DNA of 13,173 bases from Myxococcota bacterium (GCA_022710245.1 JAKLHH010000076.1:1-13173), one strand, 5' to 3'; counted from the first letter of the stretch, positions 7,596-13,173 are shown. Numbers and translations: made by a program. Notes: a model not told the origin generated them from the letters alone.

Positions 7596-8149
7596 GCCAG
7601 GTGCTGCAGCAGGATGCGCAGCCCGATGCCGATCAGCACCAGCCCCCCGACGCGCTCGGCCCAGTGACCGAGGCGCGGGCCGACCCGCTTGCCGAGCACC
7701 ACCCCGACCGCGGTGAGCACCAGCGCCACCACCCCGATCACCGCCGAGGGGATCCAGATCGCGACGTCGAGGAGCCCGAGCGAGAGCCCGACGGCGAGCG
7801 CGTCGATGCTGGTCGCCACCGCGAGCCCGATCAGGCTGAGGCCGCGGGTCGGATCGCGCTGCGGGCGCGCGTCGTCGTGCGAGAAGGAGCCCCAGATCAT
7901 GCGGCCGCCGAGGATGAGGAGCAGCCCGAAGGCGATCCAGTGATCGACCACCGCCAGCCGGCGCGCGACCGCCGCGCCGCCGGCCCAGCCGATCACCGGC
8001 ATCAGGAACTGGAAGAGGCCGAAGTGGAAGGCGAGGCGGAAGGTGTGCCGGCCCGTCACCTGCGGCAGGGACGCCGCGATCGCCGCGGAGACCGCGAAGG
8101 CGTCCATCGCGAGGGCGAGCGCGGTGCCGAGGAGGGCGAGCAGGTCCAA
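7592..8149 (-). CDS. mntP: Manganese efflux pump MntP
   Basis: MntP exports Mn2+ across the inner membrane. The 185-residue product matches the family length (188 in E. coli) and has about six membrane helices in two related halves. Each half holds the conserved acidic motif: MDAFAVS with Asp16, and SIDALAVGLSLG with Asp116. PVIGW (51-55) and HWIAFGLLLILGGRMI (70-85) are also family signatures. The start is a TTG at 8149: it places MDAF at residue 15, exactly as in E. coli MntP, whereas the only nearby ATG (codon 15) would delete the first helix. No good Shine-Dalgarno precedes it. The gene is convergent with the prepilin peptidase, with 16 bp between stops. I see no yybP-ykoY manganese riboswitch upstream; instead four 18-bp repeats lie 78 bp upstream. 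Confidence 0.94.
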   Translation of the reverse strand: MDLLALLGTALALAMDAFAVSAAIAASLPQVTGRHTFRLAFHFGLFQFLMPVIGWAGGAAVARRLAVVDHWIAFGLLLILGGRMIWGSFSHDDARPQRDPTRGLSLIGLAVATSIDALAVGLSLGLLDVAIWIPSAVIGVVALVLTAVGVVLGKRVGPRLGHWAERVGGLVLIGIGLRILLQHLA

Positions 8150-8226
8150 GGGGTGGCTTCTACGTCTCGCGGCTCACCGCCAGGGCGAGCGACGTCGGCT
8201 GAGTGTGCAACGACAGCCGCCCGAGG

Positions 8227-8298
8227 TCCAGCCTCGAGGAGGGGTCCAGCCTCGAGGAGGGGTCCAGCCTCGAGGAGGGGTCCAGCCTCGAGGAGGAG
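8227..8298. repeat. Four tandem 18-bp repeats with CCTCGAGG core
   Basis: The unit TCCAGCCTCGAGGAGGGG occurs four times head to tail, at 8227, 8245, 8263 and 8281; the last has one change (GAG for the final GGG region). Each unit holds the 8-bp palindrome CCTCGAGG. The array starts two bases past the exonuclease stop and ends 78 bp upstream of the mntP start, so it is noncoding on the minus strand. Between it and mntP lies a further 77 bp in which I see only a short GCGGCTCACCGC hairpin. Possible roles: protein binding sites for mntP control, RNA hairpins, or simple slippage. Confidence 0.9.
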
Positions 8299-8300
8299 GG

Positions 8301-9344
8301 TCAGCGGGCCGCGGCCTGCGCGGGCTGCGGCTGCGGCCGCGGCTGGTGCATGAGGACCTGGCCGGCCTCCTGCAGCCGGAAGGCATCGCCGAGGGTGGCG
8401 ACCTGGTGCTCGCGCAGCATGGCCTGGAGCACCTCGCCGGTCGCGCTGGCGTCGTAGCCGGCGTCGTGGTTGCGGCCGGTGGCGGCGCCGTACTTCTCCA
8501 CCAGCGCCTTCAGCCCTGCGCCGGCGGGGAAGGCGTGGAACGAGAGCACGTGGGTGTCGAGCATCATCCCGCGCGGCCCGGGCAGGTCGACGCCCAGGCG
8601 GGCGAAGCTCGACTGGAGCCAGCTCCAGTCGTTGCGCAGCGAGCCCTGCCCGACGAGGACGCGGCCCTGCATCAGGGTCAGCAGCTGCTCGGCGACGTCC
8701 TCGAAGCGGGCCGCGCCGGCGAGCTTCGCCGCGTTCAGGCCGGTGATCCTCTGCACCACCGGCGCGATGCTCACGTCGGGCTTGATGTTGATGGTGCCCG
8801 ACGAGACCTTGGCGCCGCCGCGGTAGATGGTGTAGCCGAACTGCGTGACCTCGTCCCAGCCGAAGCGGAGCTTGCCTTGCTTGCGGTCGAAGTAGCCCGC
8901 CGAGCCGCCGCTCGCCTCCAGGTCGAAGGCGAGGAGCTCGACCTGGCCGAGCGGGGTGGTGGGGGCGATCGCGCGCGTGGCGCGGAGCCCGTCGGCCAGG
9001 CTCTGCAGGCGAGCGATGCGCTGGCCGTCGCGGTACCAGCCGCTCGCGGCGAGGCGCTGCACCATCGGGTGACGGCCGAGGTAGGCCGCGTCACGGTGCT
9101 CCTGAGCCGGTGCGCGCAGCGTGGGCTCGGCCGCCGGACGCTCGCCGAGGAGCAGACCTCGCACCCGGGCGCGCTGGCCGGGCGTGAGCTTCTGGCCTGG
9201 AGCGATCAGGCCGCGCACCAGCTCGCGGGCGCGACGATAGGCCGAGGGCTGCGGCTGCTGGGCCAGCGCCGGAGCGGCGAGGCAGAGCGAGGTGGCGAGC
9301 AGCGCGACCAGGCGGATACGCGAGCGGACCAGCGAGCTTCTCAT
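8301..9344 (-). CDS. Exported DEDDh-type 3'-5' exonuclease-domain protein
   Basis: The 347-residue product starts with a clear Sec signal peptide: basic n-region with four arginines, hydrophobic core VALLATSLCLAAP, and ALA before QQ (cleavage after about residue 28). The mature part has an Arg-rich helical region (35-130), then a DnaQ/RNase T-like domain. The exonuclease motifs are complete: ExoI FDLEAS (Asp141, Glu143), ExoII with Asp239 in GQGSLRNDW, ExoIII with His293 and Asp298 in NHDAGYDASATGEVL. This fold removes nucleotides from DNA or RNA 3' ends with two metal ions. Family members are normally cytoplasmic, so an exported version is unusual; a role on extracellular or periplasmic nucleic acid is inference. 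ATG 9344 gives the best signal peptide; ATG 9362 is in frame. Neither has a Shine-Dalgarno. A sigma-54-like element overlaps the start region. Confidence 0.87.
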   Translation of the reverse strand: MRSSLVRSRIRLVALLATSLCLAAPALAQQPQPSAYRRARELVRGLIAPGQKLTPGQRARVRGLLLGERPAAEPTLRAPAQEHRDAAYLGRHPMVQRLAASGWYRDGQRIARLQSLADGLRATRAIAPTTPLGQVELLAFDLEASGGSAGYFDRKQGKLRFGWDEVTQFGYTIYRGGAKVSSGTINIKPDVSIAPVVQRITGLNAAKLAGAARFEDVAEQLLTLMQGRVLVGQGSLRNDWSWLQSSFARLGVDLPGPRGMMLDTHVLSFHAFPAGAGLKALVEKYGAATGRNHDAGYDASATGEVLQAMLREHQVATLGDAFRLQEAGQVLMHQPRPQPQPAQAAAR

Positions 9345-9358
9345 GATGGTCGAGGAAA

Positions 9359-9373
9359 GCATCGGCCGTGCCA
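9359..9373 (-). promoter_or_regulatory. Possible sigma-54 (-24/-12) promoter element before the exonuclease
   Basis: The minus strand reads TGGCACGGCCGATGC from 9373 to 9359, against the consensus TGGCACG-N4-TTGC. The GG and GC pairs are at the correct ten-base separation and only one consensus base differs. Transcription would begin near 9347, three bases before ATG 9344, so the message would be almost leaderless. A chance match is possible in GC-rich DNA. Confidence 0.3.
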
Positions 9374-9399
9374 CGGTTAAGTTGCCGTGATCGCACGGC

Positions 9400-9870
9400 T
9401 CACCCGGCGGCGGCTGCGATGGATCCAGGAGAGGGGGCGGCTCGAGGAGCCGTGGCGCTGCCAGGGCCAGGGTGTATGGTCCACGGCCGGTGCGGTGGGC
9501 CGTGGACCTGCCGGCTAGTACCCGGTCCACGGCCCGTGCCGTGAACGTGGCGCCGGATGGGGTGGTGGTAGCCGAGCACGGTGGGCTTCTCGCGGTCGCC
9601 GCGTGCGGCGTCCTCGCGGCGCTCTTGCGGTGCTGCCACGTGGGCGAACGCGGCCGGCGATCGGCGCTCCGGCGGTGCTGCGCGAGCGGCTGCGGCTGGC
9701 GGTCGCCGCTCTGCGGGCGCGGGGCTCGCGGGCGCGGGGCTCGCGGGCGGGGCGGGTCGCACGGAGAGGAGCAGCTCGTTCGAGCAGACCTCCCCGACCC
9801 AGGCGCGTCGGTTCAGCCGCCAGAGCTCGCCGCTGAGCCCCGTGTTGGTCCGGTACACCGTCAGGGCCAC
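9400..9870 (-). CDS. Unrecognised small protein with low-complexity C-terminus
   Basis: A 156-codon frame opening with GTG directly after the TGA of the upstream gene (TGAGTG, no overlap), which suggests coupled translation. Residues 1-38 look like a real folded segment (TVYRTNTGLSGELWRLNRR, then EVCSNELLLSV) with strongly GC-biased third positions. From residue 39 the sequence turns into Pro/Ala repeats (SPAPASPAPA) and Arg/Pro-rich text. The last 50 residues (VHGTGRGPGTSRQVHG and on) are encoded by the inverted-repeat array at 9478-9543 and do not look like normal protein. The true 3' end may therefore be degraded or read-through, and the gene may be decaying. No family recognised. It could also be a chance frame continuing the operon. 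Confidence 0.45.
   Translation of the reverse strand: MALTVYRTNTGLSGELWRLNRRAWVGEVCSNELLLSVRPAPPASPAPASPAPAERRPPAAAARAAPPERRSPAAFAHVAAPQERREDAARGDREKPTVLGYHHPIRRHVHGTGRGPGTSRQVHGPPHRPWTIHPGPGSATAPRAAPSPGSIAAAAG
9478..9543. repeat. Inverted/direct repeat array able to form alternative hairpins
   Basis: The 11-mer GGTCCACGGCC occurs at 9478-9488 and again at 9524-9534; its exact reverse complement is at 9498-9508. The middle copy can pair with the first (11 bp, 9-base loop) or with the third (12 bp counting 9497 with 9535, 15-base loop), but not with both. The third can also pair with GCCGTG at 9538-9543 (6 bp, 4-base loop). The array lies 134 to 200 bp upstream of the exonuclease start on the same strand, inside the poorly coding 3' part of the small frame at 9400-9870. 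Confidence 0.85.
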
Positions 9871-10542
9871 TCAGCGCCCCCGCTGGAAGTTGTTGAACCG
9901 CCGCTCGGCGAGAGGGAGGAGCGCCCCGGCCACGAGAGGGGCCTGCTCCCAGGGCAAGGCCAGCGGCTCCAGCCGCTGCATCAGCTCGCGCGCCGCTGCG
10001 GCCGAGAGGGCGTGGCTCAGGCCGGTCGCGCTCAGCGCCTCCGCGTAGCGCTCCTGCCGCCACCAGAGCTCGAGGGTGCGGCTCAGCTGCTCGGCGGCCT
10101 GGCTGCCGACCTGCAGCATGAAGGCGACGAGCTCGCGGCCGCCCGGCGCGGGACCGAGCAGACTGCGGTGGTGGTGGAGCAGGTAGAGCGAGGCGAGGGC
10201 CTCGGGGCGGTGCTGCAGCTCGAACTCTGCGTAGCTCGCCGACGGGTGCAGCTCGGCGTGGATCGAGTAGCCACCGCCGGCCCACGAGCTCCAGCAGCGG
10301 ACGCGCCCGACGCTGACGGGGTTGAAGAGGAAGCCGAGGCCGGGACCCTCGAGCGGCCCTGGCCCGGCCTCGAGCAGCGGCGCGAGGAGCTGTCCGTCGG
10401 GGAGCCGCGCCTGCTGCTGGTGCCAGGGGCAGGCCTCGCGGATGGTGCTCGGGGCGAGGCGCCGCCGCCCCTGCCGGATCGCCGGGTCGGGGGGGCAGAG
10501 GAAGCAGTCGACTCCTTCACGCAGGGCAAGGGACGTGACCAT
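9871..10542 (-). CDS. Unrecognised protein with possible CxxC...CxxH metal site
   Basis: A 223-residue protein of no family I know. The N-terminal part has CFLC (13-16) and CPWH (38-41), a CxxC-x21-CxxH arrangement that could bind zinc. The middle (70-110) is a mix of short strands with aromatic residues (VRCWSSWAGGGYSIHAEL). The rest is mostly helical and rich in Leu, Ala, Arg and His (SLYLLHHHRSLLG; about 145-215 predicted helices). ATG 10542 was chosen because GGAG sits five bases upstream; the open frame continues upstream to 10863 but that part is rich in dyads and lacks coding character. Its stop is joined directly to the GTG of the next small frame. It is probably a soluble cytoplasmic protein, as no signal or membrane segment is seen. 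Confidence 0.65.
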   Translation of the reverse strand: MVTSLALREGVDCFLCPPDPAIRQGRRRLAPSTIREACPWHQQQARLPDGQLLAPLLEAGPGPLEGPGLGFLFNPVSVGRVRCWSSWAGGGYSIHAELHPSASYAEFELQHRPEALASLYLLHHHRSLLGPAPGGRELVAFMLQVGSQAAEQLSRTLELWWRQERYAEALSATGLSHALSAAAARELMQRLEPLALPWEQAPLVAGALLPLAERRFNNFQRGR

Positions 10543-10585
10543 GAAGTCTCCGCTTGCTGAGCTCGGGGCCAAGGTCATCGACGCC

Positions 10586-10603
10586 GCCCGCCCCCAGGCG
10601 GGC
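10586..10603. repeat. 7-bp GC hairpin near the start of the gene at 9871-10542
   Basis: GCCCGCC-CCCA-GGCGGGC, a perfect stem-loop 44 bases before ATG 10542. It would fall in the leader of that message. Confidence 0.55.
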
Positions 10604-10668
10604 AACCTCGCTGCGCCAGACTCGCTGATCCCGGTCTCCCGTCTCGCTGGAGATGCAACTCCGGGTCC

Positions 10669-10711
10669 GGATCTGCGCCTCGGGAGAGCACCGGCAAGAT
10701 CACGCAGATCC
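10669..10711. repeat. 9-bp inverted repeat GGATCTGCG / CGCAGATCC
   Basis: Perfect arms at 10669-10677 and 10703-10711, with 25 bases between them. The arm centres are 34 bp apart, about three helical turns, which would suit a dimeric regulator; a long-stem RNA hairpin is the other option. It lies about 130 bp upstream of ATG 10542. Confidence 0.6.
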
Positions 10712-10786
10712 AGCCACTTCCCGACGCAGGGTTCGGTCGAGGGGTCTGCAGTCCCCGAAGGTGGTGGGACAGAAAGCACAGCGCTC

Positions 10787-10802
10787 GTCACCCGAGGGTG
10801 AC
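10787..10802 (-). terminator. Perfect hairpin downstream of the one-PEGA kinase
   Basis: GTCACCCGAGGGTGAC forms 6-7 bp arms with a tight loop, 93 bases past the kinase stop. On the minus strand it is followed by GAGCGCTGTGCTTTCTG, with only a weak T-rich patch, so termination is plausible but not shown. Confidence 0.4.
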
Positions 10803-10894
10803 TCTCGCAGACAGCACTGACTCTCGACGGAGCCAGGCCGCGACCTCGCGCCTGCGGAGCCACGCCGCCTGGCCCGCCGGAGCTGGCGGGGTGC

Positions 10895-12529
10895 TCAGTC
10901 GAGCTTGATCACCTGCTGGATGGTCTTGCCGGGCAGGATCCGCACGCGGACTGTCCTGGCGAGCCCGCGCCCCGGGTTCTCCAGCCGCACGCGATGCGTG
11001 CCTGCCGGGAGCGTGAGCCCCTCGAGGGGCGTATCGCCCCGGTAGATGCCGTCGATGGTCACTCGCGCCCACGGCACGGTGTTGAGGTCGAGCCGTCCCG
11101 TGGGCCGTGGCCCCACCTTGACGTGGCGCGCGGCATCCGTCTTCGCCCGTGCGCCATGATCGGGGCCCGGGGCAGCGCGTGCGTCGCGCAGCGCGTGCGT
11201 CGCGCCTCCGTCCGCAGCAGCGGCGCGGGCGGTCCCCGCGAGCGGCTGTCGCGTGGCGGTGCCCCCTCCTTCGCCGCCATCGCTCGGCGCGCGTAGCCAG
11301 GAGCGCGTCAGCCAGAGCGTGCCCACGGCGCCAATGGCGAGGCAGACGAGGATCCCGGCGAGGAGCGGCGTGTGACGCCGCGGCACCCTGAAGGTGGTGT
11401 TGCCGGCGCGGAGGGTCCCCACCTCGGTCAGGGGGGGGACCTCGCGGGGTCCGGCGCCCGTCGACTGGCCGATGGGCGAGGGCGTCGTGGGCATGGTCCC
11501 GCCGAAGGAGCCCACGGCCAGCGCCTCGCGGATCAGCGCCGCGGCCACGTCCTCGGCCTGCGGGCCACGCTGGCGCGACGGGAGCGTGGCCAGGAACTCG
11601 CGCAGGTGGCCGGCCGTGTCGGCCCGGCCCGCCTTCAGCTGCACCTCGAGGAGCGCCTCGGCCAGCTCGGCGCGGACCAGCTCGGCGCTCTCCGGACGCT
11701 GCTCCGGGTCGGGGCTGAGCAGGCCCAGCATCAGCTGCTCGAGGTGGAGCGAGAGCTCGGGGCGCAGCTGGCTCGGCGCGACCAGCGCGGTGGGTCCGCG
11801 CAGCACGTCCTCGATGGTGTTCAGGCTCTGGACGACGCGGCCGGTGAGGAGCTCGTAGAGCACCACGCCGAGCGCGAAGAGGTCGCTGCGCGGCTCGGCC
11901 TTGCCCCGCGCCTGCTCGGGCGACATGTAGTGGAGCTTGCCCTTGATCATCCCGCTCGAGGTGCTCTGGTGCGCGAGCTCGTCACGCGCGCGCGCGACGC
12001 CGAAGTCGGCGAGCTTCACGTCGCCCTCGAGGGAGAGCAGGATGTTGCTCGGGCTCACGTCGCGGTGGATGACCGAGCCCGGCTGGCCGGTCAGCTCGGG
12101 GCGGAAGCGGTGCGAGTAGGCGAGCGCCGCCGCCACCTCCATCACCACGTAGATCCCGATGTCGAGCGGGAGCTGGGCCTTGGTGTCGAGGCGCTCGTAG
12201 ACCTCGCGCAGCGAGGGCCCGTTCACCAGCTCCATCGCCAGGAACTGCCGATCGCCGACGGCGCCGGCGTCGAAGGTCTGCACGATGTTGCGGTGGGTGA
12301 GCGCCATCGCCACCCGCGTCTCCTCGAGGAAGAGGCGGACGAAGCCCGGCTCCGAGCAGAGGTGCGGGTGGATCAGCTTCAGCGCGACGAAGCGCGCCGC
12401 CCCCCCGGGGCCACGCAGGCACGCACGATAGACGGTGGCCATGCCGCCTCGTCCAAGCGGACCCAGCAGCTCGTAGCGTCCAAACGGAACCCGCTCGGGT
12501 CCCTCAGCTCCCCCGGCCAGCTCAGGCAT
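10895..12529 (-). CDS. Transmembrane Ser/Thr protein kinase with one PEGA domain
   Basis: A Hanks-type kinase of 544 residues. The kinase domain (about 16-295) has the glycine loop GRGGMATVYRA (26-36), Lys51, Glu70, HRDVSPSN (155-162), DFG (175-177), YMSPEQ (201-206) and SDLFALG (215-221). Ser159 stands where eukaryotic-like kinases have Lys, as in the other kinase here, and Lys198 replaces the Thr usual in the GTxxYMSPE activation segment. A linker leads to one membrane helix (388-407), a low-complexity Ala/Gly/Arg stretch and a C-terminal PEGA-like domain (478-542) with WARVTIDG and PLEGLTLPAGTHRVRL. Expected topology: kinase inside, PEGA outside. The ATG at 12529 is preferred over GTG 12556, which would sit inside the divergent promoter region; neither has a Shine-Dalgarno. 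It is divergent from an FHA sigma-54 activator, a plausible partner. Confidence 0.94.
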   Translation of the reverse strand: MPELAGGAEGPERVPFGRYELLGPLGRGGMATVYRACLRGPGGAARFVALKLIHPHLCSEPGFVRLFLEETRVAMALTHRNIVQTFDAGAVGDRQFLAMELVNGPSLREVYERLDTKAQLPLDIGIYVVMEVAAALAYSHRFRPELTGQPGSVIHRDVSPSNILLSLEGDVKLADFGVARARDELAHQSTSSGMIKGKLHYMSPEQARGKAEPRSDLFALGVVLYELLTGRVVQSLNTIEDVLRGPTALVAPSQLRPELSLHLEQLMLGLLSPDPEQRPESAELVRAELAEALLEVQLKAGRADTAGHLREFLATLPSRQRGPQAEDVAAALIREALAVGSFGGTMPTTPSPIGQSTGAGPREVPPLTEVGTLRAGNTTFRVPRRHTPLLAGILVCLAIGAVGTLWLTRSWLRAPSDGGEGGGTATRQPLAGTARAAAADGGATHALRDARAAPGPDHGARAKTDAARHVKVGPRPTGRLDLNTVPWARVTIDGIYRGDTPLEGLTLPAGTHRVRLENPGRGLARTVRVRILPGKTIQQVIKLD

Positions 12530-12534
12530 GACTA

Positions 12535-12564
12535 GTGACAGCGGAGACGGTAGCACGGTAGATT
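12535..12564 (+). promoter_or_regulatory. Candidate housekeeping promoter for the FHA activator
   Basis: GTGACA at 12535-12540 (5 of 6 to the -35 consensus), an 18-bp spacer, and TAGATT at 12559-12564 (4 of 6 to the -10). Transcription would begin near 12571, leaving a leader of about 15 bases that holds the ribosome site. AT-containing elements stand out in this GC-rich sequence. The -35 element overlaps the 5' flank of the divergent kinase start. Confidence 0.4.
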
Positions 12565-12574
12565 GAGCCCGGAC

Positions 12575-12584
12575 AAGGAGGAGG
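12575..12584 (+). promoter_or_regulatory. Strong ribosome binding site of the FHA activator
   Basis: AAGGAGGAGG directly before ATG 12586 is the strongest Shine-Dalgarno in the window and fixes the start. It contrasts with most other first genes here, which have none. Confidence 0.85.
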
Positions 12585-12585
12585 C

Positions 12586-13173
12586 ATGAGCGACCGCCCC
12601 GACCCTCAGGCCCTCGCCCGGGCGGAGTCGCCGACGCAGGTGACCTACGAGGGCCGGCGGCCTGTGCTGGTCGTCCGCCGGGCCACCCTGCGCGTGGTCG
12701 CCGGGCCCGATCGGGGCGCCTCCCTCGAGCTGGGCGGGGCCAGGGTGACGCTCGGCACCGGCGCCGACTGCACGCTGGTGCTCGGCGACCCGCAGGTCTC
12801 GCGCCACCACCTCGAGGTGCAGACCCGCGAGGACGGCTACCTGGTCCGCGACCTCGGCAGCACCAACGGGACCTTCTACCGCGGCGCCGGCATCGGCGAG
12901 GCGCTGCTGACGCCCGGCGCGGAGCTGCGCCTCGGCACCGCCACCGTGCTCCGCGTCGAGCGCGGCGAGGAGCACTCGCTGCAGCTCACCGCGCAGTCGA
13001 GCTTCGGCAGCCTGGTCGGCTCGTCGCCGCCGATGCAGGAGCTCTACTCGGTGCTCGCCGCGGTGGCGCCCACCGACACCACGGTCCTCGTCCTCGGCGA
13101 GACCGGCACCGGCAAGGAGCTCGTCGCGCAGGAGCTGCACGGCGCCTCGCCGCGGCGGGACAAGCCCTTCCTC
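12586..13173 (+). CDS. FHA-domain sigma-54-dependent transcriptional activator (3' part beyond window)
   Basis: The first 196 residues are visible. After a short variable N-terminus, an FHA domain spans about 34-125 with GTGADCTLVLGD (57-68), SRHHLEV (72-78) and DLGSTNGTFY (89-98), the loops that bind phosphothreonine peptides. A linker then leads to the AAA+ sigma-54 interaction domain starting near 141 (LVGSSPPMQELYSVLA), with Walker A GETGTGKE (171-178). The window ends before the GAFTGA loop, Walker B and any DNA-binding domain. Proteins of this type are enhancer-binding ATPases that open sigma-54 promoters; here the N-terminal sensor is FHA instead of a receiver or GAF domain, so input is probably from a Ser/Thr kinase. 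The start is firm: AAGGAGGAGG precedes ATG 12586. The kinase gene at 10895-12529 is divergent, 56 bp away. Confidence 0.94.
   Translation, partial: MSDRPDPQALARAESPTQVTYEGRRPVLVVRRATLRVVAGPDRGASLELGGARVTLGTGADCTLVLGDPQVSRHHLEVQTREDGYLVRDLGSTNGTFYRGAGIGEALLTPGAELRLGTATVLRVERGEEHSLQLTAQSSFGSLVGSSPPMQELYSVLAAVAPTDTTVLVLGETGTGKELVAQELHGASPRRDKPFL

Larger units (their letters stand above)
10543..10894. other. 352-bp intergenic region rich in dyads
   Basis: Between the stop of the one-PEGA kinase and the start of the next minus-strand gene I see no convincing coding region, although frames stay open. It holds four inverted repeats: 10586-10603 (7-bp arms, CCCA loop), 10669-10711 (9-bp arms GGATCTGCG, 25-base spacing), 10741-10756 (near-perfect, GGGGTCTG/CAGTCCCC) and 10787-10802 (perfect). 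It must contain the kinase transcript end and probably the promoter for the gene at 9871-10542, but no clear -35/-10 pair was found. No known riboswitch or tRNA was recognised. Confidence 0.6.

Noticed and set aside
8227..8298. CRISPR array
   Set aside because: Units are head to tail with no spacers.
8150..8300. yybP-ykoY manganese riboswitch upstream of mntP
   Set aside because: I could not find the conserved core or paired elements of that riboswitch; only simple repeats and a four-base hairpin are present.
8174..8386. Minus-strand frame with PPRGWT repeats across the 18-bp array
   Set aside because: It is only the tandem DNA repeat translated, overlaps the exonuclease end in another frame and has no other coding features.
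9515..10285. 256-codon minus-strand frame overlapping two genes
   Set aside because: Arg/Pro/Ala-rich shadow frame that ignores the well-placed start at 10542 and the TGA-GTG junction.
10543..10863. N-terminal extension of the gene at 9871-10542
   Set aside because: The open frame crosses several dyads and lacks coding bias; the GGAG before 10542 marks the start.

Overview
The window is very GC-rich and strongly GC-biased at third codon positions. It carries two large Ser/Thr protein kinases with C-terminal PEGA domains, an FHA-domain sigma-54 activator, a type IV prepilin peptidase and a proline biosynthesis gene. That mix points to a Myxococcota or related deltaproteobacterial chromosome. 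This is inferred from gene content and style, because no rRNA or other phylogenetic marker is present. I see no IS element, integrase, tRNA or CRISPR array.

Layout, left to right. (a) Positions 1-3126, minus strand: a lipoprotein of unknown function, a protein of unknown function with a Gly/Ala-rich tail (coupled to it by an ATGA overlap), then proB, whose 3' end runs off the left edge. (b) 3242-6385, minus: a 1047-residue membrane Ser/Thr kinase with two PEGA domains and a Lys/Pro/Glu repeat tail. (c) 6568-7575, plus: a type IV prepilin peptidase, divergent from the kinase and carrying an acidic insert. (d) 7592-8149, minus: an MntP-type manganese exporter, convergent with the peptidase. (e) 8301-9344, minus: a DEDDh-family 3'-5' exonuclease that begins with a Sec signal peptide, separated from mntP by four 18-bp tandem repeats. 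(f) 9400-10542, minus: two unrecognised genes joined TGA-GTG. The 3' part of the second contains a cluster of inverted and direct repeats able to form alternative hairpins. (g) 10543-10894: a 352-bp gap without a convincing gene but with several dyads. (h) 10895-12529, minus: a second membrane Ser/Thr kinase with one PEGA domain. (i) 12586 to the right edge, plus: the start of an FHA plus AAA+ sigma-54 activator, divergent from that kinase across 56 bp.

The clearest functional unit is the divergent pair at the right. A transmembrane kinase with an extracytoplasmic PEGA domain faces a transcription activator with a phosphothreonine-binding FHA domain, suggesting a kinase to FHA to sigma-54 promoter relay. 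The most unusual items are the exported DEDDh exonuclease, the alternative-hairpin array in front of it, the glutamate kinase that has lost its GTGGM loop, and the TonB-like charged tail on the larger kinase. None amounts to a proven new system. Six-frame shadows are extensive because of the GC content and were left out.
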